Assembly: GCA_029721515.1 (NCBI GenBank)
Contig: CM056551.1
Coordinates: 28,940,437 to 29,004,436 of the forward strand
Direction of reading: 5' to 3'
Length of the DNA stretch: 64,000 bases
Source of the DNA: Synanceia verrucosa
Lineage: Eukaryota; Chordata; Actinopteri; Perciformes; Synanceiidae
The notes below the pieces were generated by a model, which was not told the DNA's origin, did no database searches, and was given only the letters and a program-made list of their open reading frames with translations. Made by a program: the position numbers and the translations under genes. How positions within the stretch are numbered: the first letter of the stretch is position 1; every line of letters starts with the position of its first letter. This document shows positions 47,531-60,315 of the stretch, piece after piece.

Positions 47531-50500
47531 CAGTTGATGCAGTTGATACGCTATGTGGTGTTTCTGTGATTTCAGTGAAGTGCCCCTTTAGGAGTTTGGA
47601 TATAAAGTGCATAGAGAGCAGCTTTTCCCTTTGCACACGGTTCCTGATGCTCAGGTGAGCGTCGTCCTGGTGTGAATTGCAGACCTTGTGTTGAACATTG
47701 ATGCACTGCCTCCATTACCGCCCTGCCTCCTTCCGAGCAGTCGACGCTATTGTTTATGACACTGACACATGCAGTAATGGGTATTTCACTTCTGCACCTA
47801 TACTGAGCGTGTGTTGAAACTGGAAACACAGATAAATATGGCGCGTATCCACAACATCAGTAAATTTCTATTTCATCAGCTGAAACATTAGAGTGATCGC
47901 CGGGAAACGGCGGCGCAGCAGTCGCATCGCTCATCGAAGAGGCTGAAATTATCACGTCGTTTGAAAAGAGCAGAATAATTCTGTGGGTGAAGCACTTCCT
48001 GTTTGGTTGCTCTGTCGCTAAACGCTCAGGGAATTCAAGGCGCAAAAAAAACTTCTGAAAAGATTTAACTGGAAGCTCTCGTCAGGAAAATCATCAAACA
48101 TGTAAAGATGCGTCTCGGGGGATTTGAGGAACTTCAGACATACTGTACAAGGATGTCCCTGCAGACTGGGAACATGGCAGCTGTCACTAACAAGGAGAGT
48201 CACATGCCACTCTTCTCCTTTATGTTCAAAACCAAACACAGACTCTGGTGTATTAGAGCCACATATTTTCAATTATCCCGTGTCAACCTTTATCTCCTCA
48301 CTTTTACTGCCGTGCGGCTGGATTGATGCCTTCCTCTTTTTTTTTATTTCATTTCAAGCTGCGTTGTTCTTCTTCAGAGGGGGAGATCACAACAGTTTCA
48401 TCCAACTTTTATGTCGTTGTTTTAGATTCGGTTAGCCTCGGGCTGTACGGTGCACACTGTTAAATTCTTTAACAACGCTCTTAGCCGTGCGTGATTGTAA
48501 ATAAAAACGAAGGCTCCCGGGAAATGTTTGTCTTGAAGAAATCTTGTTCTCATTCATTTCAAACATCAGCTCAGATAAAAGACTGATCAAGTTTGCAGAT
48601 TCAGAGAGCGTCGATGCTATATGTTTGTATTACAGAGCATTTTTGCATCCCCTCAGTAAATCCTATTACAGCACAACAAAAAGCCTTTTCGTGTTTACAT
48701 AGCGAGCTTGCATCAAGTGGAAGATTGTGCACATATAATTACCATAATAGGCGGCCGCAGAGTTTGCTAATGTGCTTCTCTGGGTGATAGTGCATGCAGA
48801 GACTCGCTCCGGGACCAAAAAAAACAGACAAACCCTCAGTATCTTCCTCATTTTTCCAGGCCCTGTTTAGTACACGGCTGTGCAGCCACCCCAGGAGCAC
48901 AGAGGTTACCCCACATCTGGAGAAATGAGTTTGACCCTCTCAAAGGGCACAGGAAGTTGCCCCCCGAAAAGCTGCAAACAAAAGCAGCAGTGGCGAGCGG
49001 GAGCCCAGAGCGCCATTCATCGCGGCTAATGACTTGTTCATTAAGAGTGATGATGGATAAAGACTTCTCACGCTGAGATGAAATCAAGATTTATATGCGT
49101 TGTTTCCTCACCCAACTTGTGGGAAGATCATCATCATTTAATTCTATCTCTGCGGCCGGTGATGGGCATCCAGAGAGCGGGCTATCAAACGGTGCAGTCA
49201 GCTGGCAAAATCCAAAACGTGCCGTTGGCACATCTGGAGCTTGCCGTCGCAGCTGAGGGTGAGCAATGGCTGCTGGCGGGTGGCCAAATTACAGGCGGAG
49301 ACGCTTCAGGACTCCACAGCCTCCACCCTGGCTGCTCCTCGTTTAGATCATCATCATTATTTATTTGCTTATTTATTATTTTTTTCCATTATGTGTGCTG
49401 TGTTGCATCTCAACAGCACTTTTTTGTTTTTTTTATCTTTTTTTTCTCACCCCAGCATCAGTGTATTATCACACAGCACTAGACCCTAGACCCACCTCTC
49501 TCTGTAGGTTCTTATCTCTGGCTGGAAATAGGCCCCAAGACACTTCATCAGTGTCCTTCACCCTGCTATCTGCTGCTCCCAACTTTTATTAAAACTTCAG
49601 CCTTTATCAGCTCCTGGGTAATTCAGGCATGACAAATTGGGCACCAGATGCCACCTCCATTTGAGGCCGCTGTACATCTCTTTGCTCCCCTATCAAGACA
49701 ATGGGAGGTGGCGGGCTGCAGCATAGTGGGATATCCACCTTCAGCCCTCCACATCAGGTTAGCTCTGCAAACTTCCTGCATCCATCTGAGGGCTGAAAAC
49801 AGCAACTGTAAAACTTCTTCCCCACTCACTACAGTGTTTTTTTTCTTATTTATTATCTTATAAAGGAGATTATTACATAGTGGGTGTCTGAAAAATAACT
49901 GCAAAATAATCTTTATGTCTTTTTCCCATTTTCTCTTTTATTTTTATTGTGAAATATCAGAAAAATATGTCATTCTCTCCAGTAGTACATCCTCTCATAC
50001 ACATAATCAAGTATTTTGTCATGGCACTAGTAGTGAAGTCACATCATGCAAACAAAATGCATCATTTGTATGATAATACTTGTACCTTTATGGTTTCTGC
50101 AGCAGTTTATATGGTGAAAGGTGACGTATTTACGTCAAAATGATGCGTTTGAGTGCCTGTGCATGAACTTCAAAGCATTAATCCATCTTTGTCTCGAGCA
50201 CATGAGCCGTACAATCATTAAAAACAATAAAAGCATAAATAAATATTTATAGCGGCTCGTGTTTCAGGACCAGAAATCCACAATTAGCTTTCCCCATCTT
50301 GATGACGTGGACAAGAGGCACACCGGACAGCTCATATTTACCGTCTCCTCCTCCTGCACATTTCATTTTGGGCATGTTTTAAAGATAGCACATAATTTAT
50401 GATGCATTTAAAAAAGAGGGAATGTGGAGCAGAGTTTCACGCTCTGTTAAATAAAACCACGGCGGCTCCAGGATTTAGAAAAAGAATCAGTCAGTGCCGT

Positions 50501-52002
50501 TTGCTGGTTTATATCACAGAGATTAATAATCTGCAGGGTTTTAGCTCACATGTGAAATAACCTAATTCTGAAGTTAAAAAAAAGCTTTTCAACTTGACAG
50601 CGCTCGTCGCCGGATCAGTCAGTGGAACTCTTGAATGGTATTCATGGTGATATGGACAGTATTCATGGGATAGGGTCTCCACATAGACCTGCACATCATC
50701 TGCTCCTCGGGGGATTGGGCGAGGGTCCTGCCTGTAAATAAGAAGCCATGATAGAGGGGCAGCAGGCGTGAAGCATGAGATTGGAAAGCAAAGGCATCAC
50801 ACTGGGCTGTTGGGTCTTAGTGATGTTTAGCAACACATAACTCCACACATAGACCCTGGATCTGAGGCGGCCATGCGTGTCGCTCTCTTGCCACTGCATT
50901 ACAGTCGACTCCCTCTCTGACAAATACATAATGTCTTTCAAATTAGTTCGTGATAATCAAAGGCTGCTCTCGTAAAGCGCCGGTAGCTCAGCTCAGCGCA
51001 GGGGATGCGTCACAGACCCTCTCCCATCATTCCAACTGGGCTCCATTTTTAATTTCACTCTAACATCCACGTTCGGTCCTCCCAGCCCAGCGCGGCGGCG
51101 GTGGCCAAGGCGCCAGCTGTGTTTCAGGGCTAAAATGTGTTTTAAGAGCTGCTGCAGGATGGTAATGTGCTGTGCAACCTGCCAGCCCGCGAGAATCCGG
51201 AGGCAAATGGGGGAAGCAGTGGTTAAAAAGCAGGCGTTTTTGGGCTGCAGCCAGGGAGTAATCTACCACATAAAGGCATGGCATGGCCGCGAGCTGTCGT
51301 CAGGGATATGCTTCCCAAAAGACATGATTTTTTTAGGAGACCTCCCATAATTTGGTGCCAATGGAATTTGGCACTGAAAGCCAATTTTAGTCAATTAACG
51401 TTTTAAATTAAAAAGCACTTTACGTAGCCATGTTAAGTAAATTAGCAAACAATAGATTAATTTGTGGGTTATGATGCCTCCACTGAAAACACTCCAAACA
51501 GGAAGACAGGACGTTAACCTCGTGGTTTGAAAAATATACCAATTCCCCCGCTGAGCATCCTTTCATTTTGGCAATTTGTTATGTCAAATAAGTTTGCTGG
51601 GTAAACCGGACTTGGGTACAGAAGCCGGTGATGAATAGGATCCATTAAGGTGGAATCTTAGAAACCTTAAAGTGAAAACATACCTGAAACAAGAGCATCA
51701 TTAGGAAAATGAGCAAAGACCTGAACCTGGAGTGTTTCTGAGCGGAGATGAATGATGGCATCACACCTCGGTCCATTATAGACTCTATTTATACACGAGG
51801 ACGCAGAGGAGCAACACTAGTTAGAGGCTTCTCTCCAATTAGGTTATTACTGGTCTGGGAGCCTTTCTACTCCAGGATATCGCTCAATAAAAATAGTGTC
51901 TTTAATCAAGATTTAGCTAATCTGTCATGGACTCGTTGACTTTTAATGTTGTTTTTTTATTTGGAATCAAAGCATTTCCTCATGTTACATTTTGCATCAT
52001 TA
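47531..52002. other. Long non-coding stretch, no gene recognised
   Basis: No frame has a recognised domain. 49600-49860 is repeat-poor with short open frames on both strands. T-rich runs lie at about 49375-49445. 51290-51400 holds a cluster of NFI-like half sites (see findings). Overall it looks intergenic or intronic. Confidence 0.5.
50120..50157 (-). mobile_element. Solo terminus of the TTAA-type element
   Basis: A palindrome TGACGTATTTACGTCA (50122-50137) is followed by GCGTTTGAGTGCCTG, matching the end of the short element with no body attached, like the piece at 17389. Confidence 0.5.
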
Positions 52003-52385
52003 TTAACTCACTGAGTGCCAGTCATTTTATAAAACAGGAAGTGTCTTGTTTCAGCATTTTTGTCTATTTTGAGTCATATTTCTAGACCCACAGAATATTT
52101 AGTACTATGACTCTGAAAACACTGAATAGCTCAAATGAAAGAAGAGACTCTCTATTTCATCATGAAAAAAATGTTTGTTTTCACCTTGTTCCATTCTTGT
52201 TTTATCAGAGGTAGAGTAGAGGACACTTTCACCAAAATCACCACTTTTTGTCCAGATTCTGGTTGTTTTGCTCTCTGATCAGTTTTGATCTCTGATCAGA
52301 AGCCTCAACATTACTCACAGGCTGTGATCGACGACCCGCTGCTGAAAAACCACTTTGACATACTATTACGCACTCAAAGAGTTAA
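52003..52385 (-). mobile_element. TTAA-type short DNA element, copy G (internal deletion)
   Basis: Both termini are present: TTAACTCACTGAGTGCCA at 52003 and GCACTCAAAGAGTTAA ending at 52385. At 383 bp it is shorter than D or F. The CTCCACTTCCTG to CTACATCTCCCAG region is largely missing between about 52270 and 52300, where GATCAGTTTTGATCTCTGATC short repeats mark the break. Confidence 0.87.
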
Positions 52386-55300
52386 AGTAATGATTTTTTT
52401 TTTGAGTTTTCTGTCCTGATGTTGTTATTTATGTAGATATGTTACCAGTCTATGTACTAATTATAAACCCATCCATGATGCTTTACCTAAACCTAACCAT
52501 GACTCTTTCATTAGACTAACTTTGCACCTCATGATTTGCATCCAACATTCAGAATAAATTCAAAAAGAAGCGTTCCTGGTCATTAAGTTTCACTGGTCAC
52601 CAACAATATCAAGATGGACATTTATTCATATGATGTTATGATTTGTCTCTTTACTTTGAAGGATAAGGCTGGTGTGATTCTATTTATTTATTCTATTTTT
52701 TTGTTTCCCACTGGAGAATGCAAATGTTCATAAAAACAAGTATTTTTCTTTATTTTCATCAAAAAAGTTTTCCCAAACTTAGCTGGGCTCCGTATCTTTT
52801 AGCACCCAAACACGGTAAATAGTGCATTTTTTGGGGATTGATACGCACTAGTAGACGTTTATGACACTCATTCCAGGTTGGTGTTTGTGGTAATGAAGGA
52901 TCCCAGCCAAACGTTGTGGCTCGTTGAACAGTGGAGCTCGATGGCACCACATCACAGCGGTTTGGGTTGTTTCCAGGAAATCTGTTGACGTTAACAAAAT
53001 TATCCTTTAACGCTGCATATCCATGCTCTTATTCTGAAAGGTTAGGGTGGCCTCTGAGTGACAGGTCAGCCCTGGAATCCCCCCGCTCCTCCTCACTTGG
53101 AGTCGAGCGAGGAATAAAGGATTGCCTTCTGTATTTTTTCATTAGACTTTTCTTTTGTTACTGAATACATAAATCCATTGTGGCACGATGCAATATGTAT
53201 CATGGCGCTCCACCTGCGGACGTCTCATAATGGCTGCCATGTCCCTCCAGTCAGGGATGATAAGTGAACCCCCCGTGAATGTTAATGATAGTGATCATTC
53301 TGAACCGGCCCGCCTCTTCGTCTTCGCTCGCCGCCCGGCGTGTCACATGCAGGGTGGCGAGGTTCAAGGGACAGAAATGAAAACAAACACTCAGGCAGAT
53401 ATATAAAGAAAGGAAGGAAGGAATGAACAGAGCTGCACCTGACATCAGCAAAAAAATACATAAATATATATAGCAAAGATTTTTTGGATGACTTCATGCA
53501 TGTTTTTGTTTCATTATCAGCCGTGCTGCTGCTTTTATTTTTCATGCAGTAATACGCTGGACTTATTTCATTATTTACAGGGCCGGTAAACACTGGGGAG
53601 CAGGTGGGTTCAAACAGATGTGGCTGTTTACATGACCGCAATAGTCTGGGCTTCATATCTGCTCATTGCTCGTAAACAGCCTTGACAACATGCACACTCG
53701 CAGGGCCGGACAAAAGCCTGACTCAGCTAATCAAAAGTGACAATACTGAAATCACAACGAGCCTTTTTCCGTCAAGCGCCGCGACTCAAATAGGAGGTGA
53801 GCTTAAGTATCCTGATAATCTTGAACAGCGACCGGCGCCGTAGAGATAACCTGCTGCTTCTTACCAGGATTACAGGAAGCGTTCTGCAGCAGGAAGCTGC
53901 TTTAATCACATTTTCGCCTCTATCTGAACAACTTTCCCAGCGCCGGTGTTGTTCGCTGCTCGGCAGATTGTTTTGACCAACACAGCAGCCTCTCCAGGCA
54001 ACAGTGAGTCCATGCCAGCTTCCTCCTGCTCTAAACTTTGCCAAAGTCCTTGGAACTTGCCAAATCCGGTCATGCCTGCTTAGCTCGACGGACTGATTGT
54101 GCCAGAAAAGAAAATAAGACACAGATGTATACAAACTCTTGGTGGTGCCAGTGGAGGAACAGCTAATGGCTTCATCTCGACCCTCCCGTTGCAGCCGGGC
54201 ACAGGTGGGGATAATTAGAGATCTTTCCCTGCTCAAAAGTCGACTCTTTCCACAACTGAGAGGAGGCTCAGATGCTAAGCTAACGCCCCTCATCAACCTC
54301 AGCTTCTCCTTTAGAGTCAGTGACACCTCTGGACCCGTCCTACCAGTGGTTTGTGTTGGCAACAAAGGAGGAAACTTTTCCAAAATTGACATCAAGACAC
54401 CCTCTTTAGCAGACTTCCTCCTGTCAGGCAGAGAAACCACAAGCCAAGACGAATCTGCGTGGAAAAAAAGTAAATAAATGCCTTTTGGAAAGCGAATAGC
54501 GCACCATGAAAAACAGTTAGGTGTCTCAATCCAGATTGCTGCCTCATTTAATAATTTATGTTGCTGAACTCCAGATGTTTGAATGAGCTCCATAGTGTGA
54601 CCTCTGTCCTCTCTCTGGGGGACGTCGTAATGAAATGATCCCGCATGAGCAGTTCCTGATGCCATCGTATAGCCCCGTTTGCTTCAAAAGGCTGGAAAAA
54701 AAGCCCTTTTCTTCCCCCCCCACCCTGCTACCTCAGCCTGATTGACAGCAGAGAGACATGTGTCTTCAGATGAGAGGAGGCGAGTCTCATTACGCCGTAT
54801 TTGGTTGACACTGAGTGATTCAAGTGTTCCCGGACAATTCAGACACACTGATATAAAACACATTAAATGTCTTTCACAGCACTTTACCTGACACTGTTCA
54901 TCTGCGCTCATCTGTTATCCTCGACGAGCCGCCGGCTTCAAGTCCTGGATCAGGAAAAAGAGGAGCTGTAATGGAAAAAAAACAGAGCGTTCAGACGTGA
55001 AATCTTCCTTTGAATTTGGTTTTCAAAGACTTTTGTGTTGCTCAAAAGTATTATGTTTCAGCTCATGAGCATAATATCAGGATGCCAAACAGGCGGATTT
55101 ACAAATTTGTCAAATGTGATAGACCACATGTGGATAAAATCAAACACATACAGGAGCAGACATGAGTGTCTGACAAGGTAAACCTTCCTAAAAATGATTT
55201 TTCATGTAATCGTACACGTACTGTTATATTTTTTTTTGACAAATTGCAGGCATGTATGATGCACAGTTCCTCCAAGAGATGATACTTGAACCTGAAAGAC

Positions 55301-56310
55301 GAGAAGAGGAGCTCATCTTCACGCAAACACAAACAAGCAAAGCTCAAGGAGCTGCCTGGCTAGTTCATAACTACTATCAGATATTATAAAACACATGAAA
55401 TTGTGATGTTTGTCACTAAAACTAAGAACTAAGTTCAAAGTGATGGTTCGTCACTTTGTCAGACTTGGAGTTTCGTCAAAAACCAACAAGCGGGAGTCTT
55501 GTAAGTCTGCCGTCAGGAGTTGTTAGCCCACATCCTTCCTGTTTGACACCGAGGCGTTGATCCTCGTTGCTGCCGCAGAGACGTCGAGGTGAGAGTGAAG
55601 GCGAACGAGTAGAGATATGGCGGAGGCGGTGATGGGGCAGGTGAGAGGAGAGGATGCCAAAGCCCAGTGGTCAGCAGGTAACGGAGAGAGGGCGGCTGTC
55701 ACATCCTGCTGGCTGAGCCAAGACAGACGAGACAATCAGCGAGCCGAGACCCGGACAGTTCTTCACGCCGACCTCGCTTCCTGTGTTTGAGGGCGGCTTT
55801 TCCACAACATCTCAAAGCTGAAATCAGCTCTCGTTCTGCTGCGATGTGCAGCAAAAGAGTCGGGAAAATGTTCTCCAGAAAGGAGTCTCCTGTCAAAATT
55901 ATGTCCAGACTTTAAGCAGCGTTCAAACGTCCTGGTTCTGTTTTGGTTGACTCTCACAGCTCTCATCTACCTCCTCTTTTTAGCTGAAATATCAGCAATA
56001 ATATTTGTTATATGTGATGTCCAGCACCAAACAGCTGACAGGTAACATGAGCGTAGTGAAGCTTTTAGCAGGAGTTGGTGGAGACCAAAACAAAGCTAAA
56101 AGAAACGATTATGACTACAAAGTTGTGAAGTATCTTGAGTGGTCAACACAGTAAGAAGTGGTTAACTTTTTGAAACTGTCACTGCAGGTTGATGCAATGA
56201 AAATAACAAAAGAAAAAAAATTATTAAATCCCACGACGAGGAAATTTACAGCAGCAAAGGACATAAAAATACAAAAAAAGAGAAAAAATAAGAGCAGCAT
56301 CAGTGGAAAA
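52386..56310. other. Long non-coding stretch with one long open frame
   Basis: A 297-codon minus-strand frame at 53772-54665 overlaps a 112-codon plus-strand frame at 54139-54477; neither shows a known domain (see findings). The segment near 56076 (GGTGGAGACCAAAACAAAGC) resembles pieces at 21866 and 23781. Otherwise no gene, RNA or repeat is recognised. Confidence 0.45.
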
Positions 56311-56416
56311 ATCCATCCGTCCATCCATTATCTACCGCTTATCCTCATAGTGTCAGGGGGGCTGGAGCCTATCCCAGCTGTCTTAGGGTGAAAGGTCTCC
56401 AGTTCATCACAGGACA
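56311..56416 (+). repeat. Interspersed repeat fragment common in fish
   Basis: ATCCATCCGTCCATCCATTA, then TATCTACCGCTTATCC and GGGGCTGGAGCCTATCCCAG, is wording I know from a very frequent teleost repeat, often annotated as part of an RTE-type LINE. The class is uncertain; the match is from memory. Confidence 0.7.
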
Positions 56417-56565
56417 CTTGTGGAAAAATATATAATAATATAAAATAAAATTAAAAAAAAAAACAGAAAATAACATAAAATTATTAGTGTGTAAAAACAG
56501 TGTCCTGTTCACAGTATAGATACTGTAAATACTGAATATTATCAATGAAAAGTGAGTGAAATATT

Positions 56566-56620
<55 letters not shown>

Positions 56621-58780
56621 GTATGTTATTTAGAACATTTAGTATTTGTCAGACACACAACTTCAAATACATGATAATGTTACTCCACGTCTACTGGATG
56701 TGTAAATAATATTAATAATAAATTTCAATTAAAGGTGCCAAGGAAACAGCACAAGACAATAAAATCACAATAAAAATGTACACAAAAATACACAATATTT
56801 TATAAAAAATCATGCAGTGCAATAGATATCAGGAAGAATAAGTAGTAACACTGACTTCATGGGTCGGTGTTGAGTTTTTATCTAGTTGTTTCATCAGAGT
56901 AGTTAATTTAATAGTGTATGTAAATATAAAATGCATATAATGTAGGTTTCGTCTTCTCTCTGGCTCATATTCATCACTTGTCTCTTTAGCTTTTATCCAG
57001 CGGCATTATTTAGCATTGAATTTGCAGTCTCCTCACCACAAAATAAGCGTATTAAATACCTCAGAAGTTGTTCTTATTTTGACATCTTCCTCTTGATAAC
57101 GCCCCGAAAGAGAGCAGGGGCAAACAGCTTTACGGGGAATGTGGTCTAAATTTTGCTAAGTGCTAGCATCAATAAGAGATGCTGAGAGACAGAGGCGACC
57201 AATCATCTGGACCGTTGTCTCATTTGTCTGTGGTAATTACACCGAGGTGTCACGATTAATTTGACAGTGACATATTGATGTTTGAAAATGCAACACGCTG
57301 CACCTTTAAGTGGCGCGTCACACTTCCTGTTTTGGTGGGCGGTCAGTGTTAGCACCGCTAACCGCTAAAGACGACCTTGCATGTCCAAAAATAATAAAAA
57401 AAATAAAAAGTTATGAAGTGTGTGTGTCAAAAACCTGTCCTGGAGGCCAGCTTCCAGCCTCTCTCCTAATTGCATTGATTTTTAGCTCAGTAAATCTGGC
57501 CGTGTCACAGTCTGCACTCTGCAGGCATGATGTACCGCTCTGACGCCAGGCTGCTCCCAAATCTGCTGCCTTAAAATCTCAACTGTAACGCTGTGATTAA
57601 TGGTTAAATTAATTAATTGCTAAATGTATGCTAATTGTTTAATTGGTTGCCTGATCTATATACGATCATTTATAAATTAAATGAGTTGATTTACAAAGTT
57701 TATTGATTAAATGTGACAGTGACTTACACAGCCCGACTACCTGATTTGCAATTTTCCCAATTAAATTCACAAAGTGTGGTTTTGCATAGTGTGCCCTATC
57801 CGAGTGATCTACACCGGACCTGACACCGCTGTACTTATTTATGAAATCAGACAGCTGATAATGATGCATTAATATTAATGCCAACTGTAAATTTTCAGCA
57901 GAAACCAATCCAAGAACATTTGTCAGTGGAAGTCCGTCTATATTTCACAGCTTTTTAATGCAGATTAAAGTGGAAGTCCTCGGCGAGGAATCTGATTATT
58001 TTTGGGGGTTTCCATGGAGCTACAGGTGAATTATCTCTGGAAGACGTGTGAAGGACATTTTTTAGAAAAAGTATAGCATGAATAAGCTGCATCTTTACTG
58101 CGGCTAAAAAAGGAAAAGATAAGTAAACCTAATTTACCTCATAATTCAAACATTTTTATGGCTCAGTCTTTATGTGTGCTTCAGAATTTTAAACAAGAAA
58201 GTTAAGAGTTGAATGATGCATGTCTCCCAAAATGTTTCACAATTTTCAACAGATCAATCATATTAATGCGTCTCAATAGGTTAAATATTTTAGCCTATTG
58301 AGATGCAGTAAAGCTGAGTTTTCACTGTGATCTGATCCTCTAAATTAAATTTTTAAAAAAACACACAAACTCCACTTCCTGTCTGTGAAACACCTTTATT
58401 GGTGACAATCAGATTATATATATTATATTATTATAATATCAACTCTGGATATTGATATTGACAACAATATTTTTAAATATTTATTACCACAATGATACCT
58501 CATCCTGTAGAGCAGGGATCATGTCTAATCAGTGCATAAATTAATTGTATTTGTTTGTTATAATAAATATTTAAGTGCATATAATTATAAATACATTTAT
58601 TCATTCAGTAATTATGAATATTTCACCCTCGTGACAACTGAGCAAACTGAGGCAGATTCTCTGAAAGAGAGATTGAGTTATTTTTTTTATTATGGGTCAC
58701 AAATTCAGAATTTGTTCTTGATCATATATCAATTAGTGTGATTATAGCACTATTTTACTGGTGAGGTTCATACATGGAGA
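56417..58780. other. AT-rich non-coding DNA
   Basis: Contains the (TA)n tract at 56570 and A-rich runs near 56450. Open frames at 57310 and 57666 show no domain. No RNA gene recognised. Confidence 0.5.
56570..56614. repeat. (TA)n microsatellite
   Basis: Long TA run, ending in ACATATAG. Confidence 0.95.
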
Positions 58781-59165
58781 TGTGACTGTTGACATTAAAG
58801 AAACACTCAGAAGTCTGTGCTTGCTCGCGATGTTTTGCCCACAATAACGATAATATACAGCAATACTGCGATGTTCGATATATTGCAAGTAATTTCATCC
58901 ACAGTACGTCGCAATATCTGTGTCACTGAAGAAATTCCGATTTATTTTTTTTTTAGATGAATCAGTTTCACAGGAATTACAAAATACTGTCAATCAATTT
59001 CACATGAATGGCATCCAGGTAAATATATATGTACACATATGAATATAAATATATATAGAGTGAGAGCCAAAAAAAATGTGACTTTTTTTAAGAAAATCAA
59101 GAAATTAAAAATCTAAACTATAACGGAAGAAAAAGTATTGCGATATATTTTTTCCCAGCCCTACT
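58781..59165. mobile_element. Possible DNA-transposon end fragment
   Basis: The right edge CGATATATTTTTTCCCAGCC + CTAC reads in reverse as GTAGGGCTGGG, a terminus familiar from hAT-type fish elements. CGATATATTG-like strings recur inside (58870-58915). I could not find the opposite end or a target duplication. Confidence 0.3.
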
Positions 59166-59203
59166 TCTTAGCATGTCATTAACATCATTTAAACTTATAT
59201 ACA

Positions 59204-59269
<66 letters not shown>

Positions 59270-59540
59270 GTGTGATATGATGAAGAGCAGCTGTCACTCT
59301 TTAGGTGATGGACTTCCCTGCTTAAAGTTAGCTTTGACGGATAATACTTTTTATGATGTAAATATTTTTTAAAAAAATACTGCAGGTAATAAATAAAGCT
59401 TTCTAGCTTGCTAAGTGCAATGCTATAGATAGCCACGGTCATTTACAGTACTGAGCTACAGGGAAACTCTCAGGGGTGTCACTAGGTTTTAAGGATGGGG
59501 ACTTAGCCCCCAGGAGATGCACAGGATGTGAAGCAACAAA
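59166..59540. other. Non-coding DNA around a (TA)n tract
   Basis: No gene. GGGTGTCACTAGGTTTTAAG at about 59475 and GGGACTTAGCCCCC just before the next minisatellite look like part of an interspersed repeat. Confidence 0.45.
59205..59266. repeat. (TA)n microsatellite
   Basis: About 60 bp of uninterrupted TA, the longest such tract in the window. Confidence 0.95.
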
Positions 59541-60315
59541 AAACAAGACGGTAACCATTAAAAACTGTCAAAAACCAAGATGGCAACCATCAAAAACCAA
59601 GATGGTAACCCTCAAAATCCTTCAAAAACCAAGATGGCAACCATCAAAAACCACCAAAAACCAAGATGGCAACCATCAAAAACCAAGATGCAACCCTCAA
59701 AAACTGTCAAAAATCAAGATGGCAACCATCAAAAACCACCAAAAACCAAGATGGCAGCCATCAAAAAAACGTCAAGTACCAAGATGGCGACCATCAAAAA
59801 ACAAAATGGCAACCATCAAAAACTGTCAAATACCAAGATGGCAACCACCAAAAAAACGTCAAATGCCAAGATGACGACCATCAAAAATCAAGATGGCAAC
59901 CATCAAAAACTGTCAAATACCAAGATGGCAACCATCAAAAAAAGTCAAAAACCAAGATGGCAACCATCAAAAACCAAGATGCAACCCTCAAAAACCAGCA
60001 AAAACCAAGATGGCAACCATCAAAAACCACCAAAAACCAAGATGGCAACCATCAAAAACCAAGATGCAACCATCAAAAACCGTCACAAACGAAGATGGCA
60101 ACCATCAAAAAAATGTCAAATGTCAAGATGGCAACCATCAAAAACCAAGATGGAGACCATCAAAAACCAAGATGGCACCCATCAAAAGCTGTCAAATACC
60201 AAGATGGCAACCATCAAAAAAACGTCAAATGCCAAGATGGCAACCATCAAAAACCATTAAAAACCAAGATGGCAACCATCAAAAACCGTCAAATACCAAG
60301 ATGGCGACCATCAAA
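59541..60315 (+). repeat. Minisatellite of AAGATGGC / CCATCAAAAAC units
   Basis: Units of the type ACCAAGATGGCAACCATCAA + AAAC(CGTCAA/CACC) repeat with irregular period. A longer block with the variant GATGCAACCCTC occurs twice, at 59687 and 59978, 291 bp apart. All three plus-strand frames stay open for hundreds of bases because the unit text contains almost no TAA, TAG or TGA. The several long Lys/Gln/Asn/His-rich frames here are therefore composition artefacts. About 20 copies of AAGATGGC or close variants are present. Confidence 0.93.
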
